A stretch of 23,267 bases of DNA, from assembly GCA_905236535.1 (NCBI GenBank), contig CAJOQN010000010.1, positions 1 to 23,267 of the forward strand. The letters are read 5' to 3'. This stretch comes from an uncultured Bacilli bacterium (GTDB lineage Bacteria > Bacillota_I > Bacilli_A > RFN20 > CAG-826). This document shows, in pieces, positions 14,500 through 22,300 of this stretch (positions are counted from its first letter, which is position 1; every line of letters starts with the position of its first letter). Position numbers and translations under genes: made by a program. The notes below the pieces were generated by a model. It was not told the DNA's origin. It saw only the letters and a program-made list of their open reading frames with translations, and made no database searches.

Positions 14500-17292
14500 A
14501 TGAAAAAAAATAAGGAACAAACCGAATCATTATTCAAAAAGGATGATGTTTTATACGAAACTCTTTCTGTCGAAGAGACCGCTTCTAGTCTAAATACTAA
14601 TCTAGAAACTGGTTTGACCAGTGAGGAAGCTAAAGCCCGTTATGAAAAATATGGGCCAAATAAACTTCAAGAAAAGAAAAAGAAATCTTGGATTGTTATC
14701 TTCTTCGAACAGATGAATAATCCAATGATTTATGTCTTATTCGCGGCGATTGCAGTGACCATTGGGGTTTCAATTTTTGAAACAGTTCAAGCTGGAGCCT
14801 TTGATTTCTTTGGAGCAGGCGACTGGCCAGATGTCTTTATCATTCTAGCGGTTATTATCATGAACTCCATTATTGGAACAGTCCAGGAGGTCAAGGCTCA
14901 AACATCGCTTGAAGCTTTAAAAAAGCTTTCCTCTCCGGAAACCACTGTTGTGAGAGATGGAAAGAAAACAAAGATTAAATCCACTGATTTAGTAATTGGA
15001 GATATCGTCGTGTTAGAAGAAGGCGACACTGTTGGAGCGGATATTCGTCTTTTTGAAGCTGTCAACTTAAAGACCAACGAATCTTCATTGACCGGTGAAT
15101 CAGTTCCTGTCAATAAAAAGAGTGATGTTATGTTTACTGGTGAAGTTGCCTTAGGTGACCGCGTGAATATGGCGTATATGACCACACCTGTGGCCTATGG
15201 GCGTGGGCAAGGTGTTGTTGTACACACCGGTATGGATACTGAAATTGGAAAGATTGCTACCGCCTTAGATAATGAAGAAGATGAAGAGACCCCTCTTCAA
15301 AAGGTTCTTGCCAAACTTTCAAAGGTCTTAGGTATATTAACAGTATTAATTGTTGTTCTCGTTTTACTTACAGAGATTATTTGGCTCGTCGTTGAAGGTA
15401 GTGGAAGTTCTGTTGAAGCCTGGATTGAGGCCGTCTTAAGTTCTATCGCTTTAGCGGTTGCGGCAATTCCAGAAGGCTTGCCAGCGGTTGTCACCATTGT
15501 TTTATCAATCGGTGTTCAAAGAATGGTTAAAGCTAACACTGTTGTTAGAAAACTTCCATCCGTTGAAACATTAGGTGCGGTTTCTGTTGTTTGTTCAGAT
15601 AAAACTGGTACTTTAACGCAAAATAAAATGACCGTCCTTGAAGGATATACATATGGTCATTTCTATAAGAGTGAAGACTTTGTCGTCAATAGTGAAGAAA
15701 AAGAATTGATTCTTTTAGCCAAAGGCATGTCCTTATGCTCTAACGCGACAGTGGATGAAGGCTTATATGGCGATCCAACTGAGATTGCTTTAGTCAATTT
15801 AGCAAATCAATTTGATATGCATAAAAAAGACTTAGAAAAGAGATATCCCCGTGTCGATGAACTTCCATTTGATTCTGTTCGAAAGATGATGTCTACCAAG
15901 CATTCTAGCGAAGATGGAAGCATTATTTTCACCAAGGGAGCCCTAGATTCTATCTTATCCCACACAACCCAAATTTTAGACAACGGAAAAGTTAGAAAAA
16001 TTACCTCCTCAGATATCGAAGAAATTAATAAAGCCAATTCCTTTTTCTCCTCTCGCGCTTTACGTGTTTTAGCCCTCGCTTACACCAATAAAGAAAGCAT
16101 AGTGGAAGAAGATTTAATCTTTGTTGGTTTGGTCGCGATGATTGACCCACCAAGACCAGAAGCTAAGGATGCTGTCGCAAAGTTTAAACAAGCGGGTATC
16201 ACCACTGTTATGATTACTGGTGACCACAAAGATACCGCCTTCGCAATCGCTAATGAACTTGGTATTGTCGAGACCATTGATCAATGTATGATTGGTCAAG
16301 AAATCGATAACTTAAGTGATGAAGAATTACGCGAAATTGTTAAAAAAGTCCGTGTTTTTGCTAGAGTTTCTCCTGAAAATAAAGTGCAAATCGTTAAAGC
16401 CTTCAAGGCTAATGGAAATATCTGTGCAATGACAGGTGATGGGGTTAATGATGCGCCATCACTTAAAGCTGCCGATATTGGTATTGCGATGGGAATTACC
16501 GGGACCGATGTCTCTAAATCAGCAGCAGATATGGTCCTTACTGATGATAACTTTGCTTCCATTGAAAAAGCAGTGGAAGAAGGTCGGGGAATGTACTCGA
16601 ATATCAAAAAGACCGTCATCTTCCTTCTCTCGTCTAATATCGCTGAAGTTTTAGCGATGTTCTTCATCATCTGTGTCGGCTTTAAATCACCACTTATCGC
16701 AATTCACCTACTTTGGGTCAATTTAGTGACCGATTCCTTGCCGGCAATTGCGCTTGGTATGGATCCGAAAGATCCTAACAATATGAGAGAAAAACCAAGA
16801 GATCCAAAAGAAGGTATTTTCGCTAAAGGTGGATTGTTTAATACCATGTTCTATGGAGCGGTTATCACCATTTCAGTTTTATTGGCTTATTTCAGCGCTT
16901 TCTGGCTTAATGGTATCTTTGATTACGCGAGCATCGCTAATCCTGATTTAATCGGTGAAAGTGGACCTGCAATTCTATTACAAGCTAGAACTATGGCTTT
17001 TGTCTCCCTCTCTATTTGTGAATTAATCCACATGTTAGGAATGTCGACTGGCGATCGTTCTGTCTTCACCATTTTCTCAATGAAGAACTGGATGATGGCT
17101 ATTGCCTTCTTTGCGGGATTAGGACTCCAATTATTAGTTGTAGAAGTTCCATTTATGCAACAATTATTCAGCACTTCAGATCTTTCATGGGTTGAATGGT
17201 TAATCACCACTTCGATGTGTTTCCTCCCATTAGTGGTTCACGAGATTATTGTTTTAATTAAATTTCTCAAAAGAAAAGTTTCAAAAAAATAA
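14500..17292 (+). CDS. P-type calcium-transporting ATPase (SERCA/PMR1-like, type IIA)
   Basis: 930 residues. It exports Ca2+ at the expense of ATP. In order: N-terminal cation ATPase domain (SLNTNLETGLTSEEAKARY), actuator motif TGES in ESSLTGES, M4 site AAIPEGLP, phosphorylation motif CSDKTGTLTQNKM (Asp near residue 367), nucleotide-domain KGALDSIL, hinge MITGDHKDTA, GDGVNDAPSLKAADIG, M5 SSNIAEVLAMF, M6 NLVTDSLPAIALGMDP, and M8 ICELIHMLG. The M4 Glu, M5 Asn and Glu, M6 Asn-Thr-Asp and M8 Glu correspond to both calcium sites of SERCA, so two-site Ca2+ transport is likely. Two in-frame ATG codons occur (14497, 14500). The second is preferred because AAAGGAG (14487-14493) is then 6 nt away. A terminator-like hairpin lies in the leader. 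Confidence 0.95.
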   Translation: MKKNKEQTESLFKKDDVLYETLSVEETASSLNTNLETGLTSEEAKARYEKYGPNKLQEKKKKSWIVIFFEQMNNPMIYVLFAAIAVTIGVSIFETVQAGAFDFFGAGDWPDVFIILAVIIMNSIIGTVQEVKAQTSLEALKKLSSPETTVVRDGKKTKIKSTDLVIGDIVVLEEGDTVGADIRLFEAVNLKTNESSLTGESVPVNKKSDVMFTGEVALGDRVNMAYMTTPVAYGRGQGVVVHTGMDTEIGKIATALDNEEDEETPLQKVLAKLSKVLGILTVLIVVLVLLTEIIWLVVEGSGSSVEAWIEAVLSSIALAVAAIPEGLPAVVTIVLSIGVQRMVKANTVVRKLPSVETLGAVSVVCSDKTGTLTQNKMTVLEGYTYGHFYKSEDFVVNSEEKELILLAKGMSLCSNATVDEGLYGDPTEIALVNLANQFDMHKKDLEKRYPRVDELPFDSVRKMMSTKHSSEDGSIIFTKGALDSILSHTTQILDNGKVRKITSSDIEEINKANSFFSSRALRVLALAYTNKESIVEEDLIFVGLVAMIDPPRPEAKDAVAKFKQAGITTVMITGDHKDTAFAIANELGIVETIDQCMIGQEIDNLSDEELREIVKKVRVFARVSPENKVQIVKAFKANGNICAMTGDGVNDAPSLKAADIGIAMGITGTDVSKSAADMVLTDDNFASIEKAVEEGRGMYSNIKKTVIFLLSSNIAEVLAMFFIICVGFKSPLIAIHLLWVNLVTDSLPAIALGMDPKDPNNMREKPRDPKEGIFAKGGLFNTMFYGAVITISVLLAYFSAFWLNGIFDYASIANPDLIGESGPAILLQARTMAFVSLSICELIHMLGMSTGDRSVFTIFSMKNWMMAIAFFAGLGLQLLVVEVPFMQQLFSTSDLSWVEWLITTSMCFLPLVVHEIIVLIKFLKRKVSKK

Positions 17293-17302
17293 TAAAACTC
17301 AC

Positions 17303-17343
17303 TCGCGCTTAGAAATCTTTTCCTTTATAATACATAAGCGCGA
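17303..17343 (+). promoter_or_regulatory. tRNA-Thr -10 box inside a perfect inverted repeat
   Basis: TATAAT at 17326-17331 is flanked by 9-bp perfect arms TCGCGCTTA (17303-17311) and TAAGCGCGA (17335-17343). The left arm covers the expected -35 zone, which has no consensus, and the right arm covers the expected start site. The arrangement fits an operator or an RNA hairpin ending the ATPase message. Confidence 0.5.
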
Positions 17344-17346
17344 CAT

Positions 17347-17423
17347 GCCGACTTAGCTCAATCTGGCAGAGCAACTGAATCGTAATCAGTAGGTTGTTGG
17401 TTCAATTCCGATAGTCGGCACCA
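17347..17423 (+). tRNA. tRNA-Thr (anticodon CGT)
   Basis: 77 nt. Acceptor GCCGACT/AGTCGGC, D stem GCTC/GAGC, anticodon stem ACTGA/TCAGT with loop ATCGTAA (anticodon CGT, reading ACG), T stem GTTGG/CCGAT with loop TTCAATT, discriminator A and encoded CCA. Confidence 0.95.
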
Positions 17424-17435
17424 AATAGTTCATAT

Positions 17436-17460
17436 GCCCTCTTATTAAAAGAGGGCTTTT
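17436..17460 (+). terminator. Terminator of tRNA-Thr
   Basis: Perfect 8-bp stem GCCCTCTT / AAGAGGGC with a 5-nt loop and four T residues, 13 bases after the tRNA. Confidence 0.85.
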
Positions 17461-17497
17461 CTTATTTCCTCATTTTATATATTTCAAAAATAATACT

Positions 17498-17525
17498 TTG
17501 TTTTTTAAAGTGATATGTTTATAAT
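17498..17525 (+). promoter_or_regulatory. tRNA-Val promoter
   Basis: TTGTTT (17498-17503), 16-bp spacer, TATAAT (17520-17525). The roughly 40-nt leader to the tRNA contains a small hairpin (GATGG/CCATC) that would be removed during 5' maturation. Confidence 0.6.
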
Positions 17526-17573
17526 AATAAAGCACTAGTTGGATGGTTGGAAATCCATCTAGTAATCCAGCTT

Positions 17574-17649
17574 GGACACTTAGCTCAGCTGGGAGAGCAC
17601 CACTTTGACGTAGTGGGGGTCGGGGGTTCGAGTCCCTCAGTGTCCACCA
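17574..17649 (+). tRNA. tRNA-Val (anticodon GAC)
   Basis: 76 nt. Acceptor GGACACT/AGTGTCC, D stem GCTC/GAGC, anticodon stem CCACT/AGTGG with loop TTGACGT (anticodon GAC), T stem GGGGG/CCCTC with loop TTCGAGT, discriminator A and encoded CCA. Confidence 0.95.
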
Positions 17650-17658
17650 GTTTATATT

Positions 17659-17679
17659 CTCAGGGCTCCTGAGTTTTTT
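17659..17679 (+). terminator. Terminator between tRNA-Val and tRNA-Gly
   Basis: Perfect 6-bp stem CTCAGG / CCTGAG with loop GCT and six T residues. It ends 11 bases before tRNA-Gly, which leaves no room for a separate promoter for that tRNA. Confidence 0.8.
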
Positions 17680-17690
17680 ATTACCAATAT

Positions 17691-17764
17691 GCATCTGTGG
17701 TTCAATGGTAGAACGTTAGCTTCCCAAGCTGAATACGCGGGTTCGATTCCCGTCAGGTGCTCCA
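17691..17764 (+). tRNA. tRNA-Gly (anticodon CCC)
   Basis: 74 nt. Acceptor GCATCTG/CAGGTGC, D stem GTTC/GAAC, anticodon stem TTAGC/GCTGA with loop TTCCCAA (anticodon CCC, reading GGG), T stem GCGGG/CCCGT with loop TTCGATT, discriminator T (normal for bacterial Gly) and encoded CCA. No promoter is visible between the preceding terminator and this gene. It is the last tRNA before the accessory genes. Confidence 0.95.
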
Positions 17765-17828
17765 TTCTTAATGAAATATCCCCCAAAATTTTGCCCAAAT
17801 AGGGTAAGATTAAATGGAGGATTTTTTT

Positions 17829-17893
17829 ATGGAACTAACTCTAGATGAAAATTGCGAAGTGATATTGGTGAATGGTTAGAAAATAACGAATGA
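17829..17893 (+). pseudogene. Short gene remnant with intact ribosome binding site
   Basis: GGAGG (17816-17820) is spaced 8 nt from ATG 17829. The frame reads MELTLDENCEVILVNG and stops at 17877-17879. In another frame 17858-17893 reads SDIGEWLENNE and stops. The good SD and abrupt stop suggest a gene collapsed by an internal deletion plus frameshift, though a real 16-residue peptide cannot be excluded. A terminator follows at 17939-17961. I do not recognise the family. Confidence 0.3.
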
Positions 17894-17938
17894 TTAAAAG
17901 TCACTCCACCCGTTCAACAAACATATTAAGACTGGTAT

Positions 17939-17961
17939 AAGGGCCAATATTTGGTCCTTTT
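17939..17961 (+). terminator. Rho-independent terminator
   Basis: Nine-bp stem AAGGGCCAA / TTGGTCCTT (one G-T pair), loop TAT, then T residues. It ends the remnant unit and isolates the antitoxin promoter. Confidence 0.75.
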
Positions 17962-17985
17962 GCTTTTAAAATTTTTATAGAAATG

Positions 17986-18005
17986 TATCACATATGTGTT
18001 ATAAT
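17986..18005 (+). promoter_or_regulatory. Antitoxin promoter and operator-like palindrome
   Basis: Extended -10 TGTTATAAT (17997-18005) overlaps the palindrome CACATATGTG (17989-17998), which extends to TA...TA beyond one mismatched pair. Ribbon-helix-helix antitoxins usually bind palindromes over their own promoter, so this is the likely autoregulatory site (inference). Confidence 0.55.
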
Positions 18006-18023
18006 TTTATCGGAGATATTTAT

Positions 18024-18344
18024 ATGAAAAGCGAAGTTGTTCATGCCAGAGTTCAGTCTGATGTCAAAACTGAATCAGAAAAAATTTTAAAGGTTGTTGG
18101 GATTTCTTTGAGCCAGGCGATTGATTTGTTTTTAAGACAAGTTGTTTTAAAAAAAGGTTTACCTTTTAAATTGGATAGTGAGAAAAAAGATGAGAACGAT
18201 ATTGCAAAATTAGCATATTTAATTAATACCGTTGATGGGAGAGAACCATCTCCAAAAGCTAAGAAAATAATTAATCTATACGCAAATGGAGATATTGATT
18301 TAGAAGTTGCTAAATTTGCCTTGTTAAGAAGTTATCAGCAATGA
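18024..18344 (+). CDS. Antitoxin: RelB/DinJ-like N-terminus with VbhA-like Fic-inhibitor C-terminus
   Basis: 106 residues from ATG 18024, supported by GGAG (18012-18015) at 8 nt; the frame is open further upstream, but that ATG lies inside the promoter. Residues 1-50 (VHARVQSDVKTESEKIL, GISLSQAIDLFLRQV, KGLPFKL) match RelB/DinJ ribbon-helix-helix antitoxins, which bind DNA as dimers. Residues 60-106 differ from RelB tails. INTVDGREPSP (67-77) then LYANGDIDLE aligns with the Fic-inhibitor helix of VbhA-type antitoxins, whose motif is [S/T]xxxE[G/N]; here it is I67xxxD71G72. The gene overlaps the Fic toxin by 4 bases (ATGA). It should neutralise Fic and repress the operon. The inhibitory role is inferred from this alignment. 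Confidence 0.85.
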   Translation: MKSEVVHARVQSDVKTESEKILKVVGISLSQAIDLFLRQVVLKKGLPFKLDSEKKDENDIAKLAYLINTVDGREPSPKAKKIINLYANGDIDLEVAKFALLRSYQQ

Positions 18345-19027
18345 AAGATATTTATGTCTATCCAAATACCAACGTTTTGATAAATAAATTAAATATCAAA
18401 ACACCAAAGGAATTGGACGATGCAGAAAATGCGTTAGTGTCTTTACAAATCGCTTATTTATTGATTAATCCGCTTATGATTACATCGGTGTTTGATATTA
18501 AAAAAGTGCACAAAGCATTATTTGGTGATTTGTATGAATGGGCTGGCGAAAACAGAAAAATGAATATGTATAAAGAAGAGCCAATACTAGGAGGATTATC
18601 TGTTGAATATGTCGATTATCGTCAAATTGATGCATCGTTGACAAAACTAGATCAGGAATTCAAAAGTGTTAAATGGAATAGCCTAAGCAAAAAAGAGACA
18701 ATCAGTGCAATTGTAAGTTTGATTTCCAAATTATGGAGAATTCATTGCTTTAGAGAAGGTAATACAAGAACTACTACGATATTTATTTATTTGTTTATGA
18801 AACAATTATCATTGAAAGTAAAGGTTGATTTCATTGGCAAACACGCCAAATTCTTTAGAAATGCTTTAGTTCTTGCTTCAATCGATCAATATAGCGACTA
18901 TGAATATCTAACTAATATTTTAATGGATTCTATTTCTCTCAAAGTTCAAAGCGAGGGAAAATACAAGACTATTAGAGAGTACGAAGTTGATAAATATGAA
19001 TATCGAGAGCATAAATACAAAGAATAG
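18341..19027 (+). CDS. Fic-domain toxin (AMP-transferase family)
   Basis: 228 residues. Fic proteins usually transfer AMP from ATP to a target; several toxins of the class modify topoisomerase subunits, but the target here is unknown. The N-terminus DIYVYPNTNVLINKLNIK is the common Fic N-terminal segment. LFGDLYEWAGENR precedes the flap (about 84-92), and the active-site loop reads HCFREGNTR (135-143) against consensus HxFx[D/E]GN[G/K]R. His135, Phe137, Glu139, Asn141 and Arg143 are present, with Thr at the G/K position. No inhibitory S/TxxxE helix is evident in the toxin, consistent with a class I arrangement with a separate antitoxin. Translation is coupled through ATGA. A short hairpin (19042-19062) with few T residues follows. 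Confidence 0.9.
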   Translation: MKDIYVYPNTNVLINKLNIKTPKELDDAENALVSLQIAYLLINPLMITSVFDIKKVHKALFGDLYEWAGENRKMNMYKEEPILGGLSVEYVDYRQIDASLTKLDQEFKSVKWNSLSKKETISAIVSLISKLWRIHCFREGNTRTTTIFIYLFMKQLSLKVKVDFIGKHAKFFRNALVLASIDQYSDYEYLTNILMDSISLKVQSEGKYKTIREYEVDKYEYREHKYKE

Positions 19028-19333
19028 CATTTGTTATCTTTAAAATCTCAATACTAGATTTTTCAAAGAGTAAAATATCTATAATTGTTACTGAACTAGT
19101 AATTTCACCTTTTCAACAAATATGAAATGATTAAACGCGATTTTAACTAAAAATTTTTATCATTTTTGTGCTTAATATAATTTTAATTATCTCGCTCTTC
19201 AAAAAAGAATTAATGATAATTGGCCGTTGATACATTCGTGCTTTTCATAAATCTTTTTATTTTTTAATGACAATGAATTTATATGTATATACAATATAAA
19301 TATAATAATAGTTAAATTAGTGGTAGAAATTTA
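19028..19333. other. Intergenic region before the surface-protein gene
   Basis: No gene is readable. There is a 7-bp hairpin AAAATCT / AGATTTT (19042-19048, 19056-19062) that may be a weak Fic terminator, an imperfect inverted repeat AATTATC / GATAATT (19185-19191, 19215-19221), and the promoter at 19267-19295. The rest is A/T-rich with no visible structure. Confidence 0.5.
19267..19295 (+). promoter_or_regulatory. Promoter of the surface-protein gene
   Basis: ATGACA (19267-19272), 17-bp spacer, TACAAT (19290-19295): five of six consensus bases in each box. Initiation is predicted near 19302, giving a leader of about 32 nt with only a weak SD. A second TATAAT lies at 19301-19306. Confidence 0.45.
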
Positions 19334-22300
19334 ATGAAAATCAATATAAAACGCAAAAATAAATTTAAAGGCCTAACTCTTTTATTTGGTGTATCACTTT
19401 TATTTGGAACTTGTTTAAACATTCGATTGATAAAAAAAGATAACAATCCCCTTCGCGTTTTAGCTGAGGAAGGGACACTTTTGCCTTCTTCAGGAGGTAC
19501 ATTATCATCTGGTATTTATTATTTAGATGGAGATATGACCTTAACAAATTACATTACAGTTGATACTGGTAACGATATTGTCATTAATCTTAATGGCTTC
19601 ACTTTAAGCGCTAGATCCAAAGCAAGTGAATCTTCGTCTGATGATATTCCTATCGTTTATGTAAATGGTGGAACATTAACGATTAACGGTAAAGATGATG
19701 CTGATAACAAAGGTACACTAAGTAATGGCACGGGTTATAGAATCGGAGGTTACACTAGAGGCGGTGCGATTGCTGTTTATTCTGGTGAAGCAACTATTAA
19801 CGATTGTAACATAACAAACAACTATTGTTGTTTTGGAGGCGCTATATTTGTAATAGAAGGAAACACAGCTACTCTAAACAATTGCAACGTCTATGATAAC
19901 GATACATATGGCGGATATGGAATCCTTGGTGCCATTTATGTTGAAGGCTCTTCTGCTACGGTAAATGTAAATGGTGGCGAGATATATAATAACGATGCAG
20001 GGATATATTTATGGGGTTCTAATACCGCTGCATCAAAAGCTAATTTAAATGGAGTGTATATTCACGACAACAATAATTATGGTGTTCGTGTTGATGGCAA
20101 TGATAATGGTAACCCTGCTTTAACAATATCTGGTGACACAATTATAAAAAATAATAGTACATTAGCATCCCCAGAATTGCCGGGAAATTTACGTATAAAT
20201 AGTTCTAATCAAGCTAAAGTTGCGGTCATATCTGAGCTTGGCGATAATGCATCCATTGGTGTCACTATGACTGGCGATAAAGGTGTTTTTACTAGTAGTG
20301 CTAACACTTCTTATAATGATGCGAGCAAATTTTTTAGTGATGACACTAATTATGGCATTGTAAAAAATAGTAATGGGCAATTAGAGTTGTCAGATGCTGT
20401 TGCTTATCTAACTGATGGCGATTCAGTAACAGCATATTCTACTTTCGACAATGCAATTACTGCGTGGAATGCTGCTAATGATAACGCTACATTAGCTTTG
20501 GCAAAAAATGCGACAGTCAGCAATACGATTTCTCTTTCTTCTACGAAAACGTTTGACTTAAACGGATGTGGAATTAGCGCTAATGGTGGCGGTTTTTCCA
20601 TTTTTACCATTGAAGATGGTGGTGATTTAACTCTTAACGATAGTGGCACTACAACGCACTATTTTACAATTTCAAATCTTGAAACTAATGGAGCGGGCTT
20701 AGGCACTATTTGTGATGAAGCAACCTATAATGCTGCCGCTGCCACTGCTAGAGGAACATTTAATGGTGGATATCTAACTGGTTCGACGGTTACTTCTCCT
20801 AATACTATGAATCCATATCCTGGTGGTGGAATGTATGTCAAACCAGGTGGTACAGCGACGATGAATGGTGGCACCATCATCGGCATGAATTGCAACGATG
20901 CTGCCGGATGTATAGGTAATGAAGGTACCTTTACCCTCAATGACGGCTCATTGATATATAACAAAAGTGGTCGTGGTGCGATTAATTCAGTTTACGGCAC
21001 TATCAACATCAATGGTGGGAGCATTTCATATAATACCGGCAGAGGCACTAGCAACAATGGACGAGCTGCTGCAATTATTGCTTACGGACAAACCGATGCC
21101 TTTTATCTTAGTGGTGGCACTATCTGCAATAACGCTTCTAGAGTAGGCGCTATTGCCATTCAAGTGGATTGTCAAATAAAAGGTAGTCCGCTTATCAAAG
21201 ACAATATGAGTTACGGAGAAAGTGGAAGTGATTGGGTTCCCGGTAACTTCCTTACTTCTTGGGTGGCTAAAGGGTATATTAAGGTAGTTGGCGAACTTAA
21301 TTTAGAATCGCCGATTGGTGTTAGCATTGGTGCCGACAACGAAAAAGTTATTACCAATACCGATGCTGAATTTCTTACTTATAATAATTTAAACAATTTC
21401 TTTAGCGAAAAGACTGGTTGTAAGGTTGGCAAATTCCCTGTTGGTAGCGCTAAAGCTGGGCAATTGTACATTGATGAAACGGCCGTTGTTGATTTCGTTG
21501 ATAATGTAGAAAATATCACCCCACTTACTTATAATGGCGGGAGCGATGATTCCCTTGATGATATTGTTAATGCATTAACTGCTTATTATAATTTGACATC
21601 TGATCAACAAGATTTTGTTAACGAAATTAATTATGACACTTTAGTTCACGCTAAAGAGGTATATGATCATGTTCATTTAGTTGGGACTTTAATTAATGCA
21701 ATTCCAGCCCCATCAGACTCATCTGAATATTATGATGCCATTAATTTAGCAATCACCGAATACAACAAATTAACCGAAGAAGAAATTGCCTTATTAAATA
21801 GCGTGATTGATTTTGGAGAAATATTACGAGGGCATCTCGCTATCAAGGAAGCAATAGAATTAATCTTGCAAATTGGTGATATTACTTATAATGGTGGTGA
21901 AGATGATTCTTTAGATGATATTTTGGCCGCAGAAGATGCATATAATGAATTGACCGATGAACAAAAAGTTTTAGTAGATTTGTTGACTAATGGTGTATTA
22001 GGTGATGATCGAGAATCATATGATAATATCGATAATGTTGTCAAATTAATTGAATCTATTGGTGATATCAATTATGGAGGAGAGAACGATTCTCTCGATG
22101 ACATTGAGGCGGCTAGAGAAGCTTACGATCAATTAAGTGATGAAGAAAAAGCGATTGTTGGATCTTATAATAATTCTGATCAAACTTTAAAAGATGCCGA
22201 AGATGTCTATGAAGTAATTGAACTTATTAGCAATATTGGTGACGTTACTGACGACGAGGAAACAAAAGAAGCGATTGAAGAAGCGAGAGAAGCTTACGAT

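Noticed and set aside
16296..16670. Minus-strand ORF of 124 codons inside the Ca2+ ATPase gene
   Set aside because: Mirrors conserved ATPase motifs on the other strand; no independent signals.
17532..17564. Hairpin in the tRNA-Val leader as a T-box or regulatory RNA
   Set aside because: Too short and lacking T-box elements; a simple leader removed in tRNA maturation is enough.
17994..18023. ATG 17994 as antitoxin start
   Set aside because: It overlaps the extended -10 and operator palindrome; ATG 18024 has a proper SD.
19185..19221. Inverted repeat AATTATC/GATAATT as a regulatory hairpin
   Set aside because: Only 7 bp of A/T-rich pairing with a 23-base loop, expected by chance in this composition.
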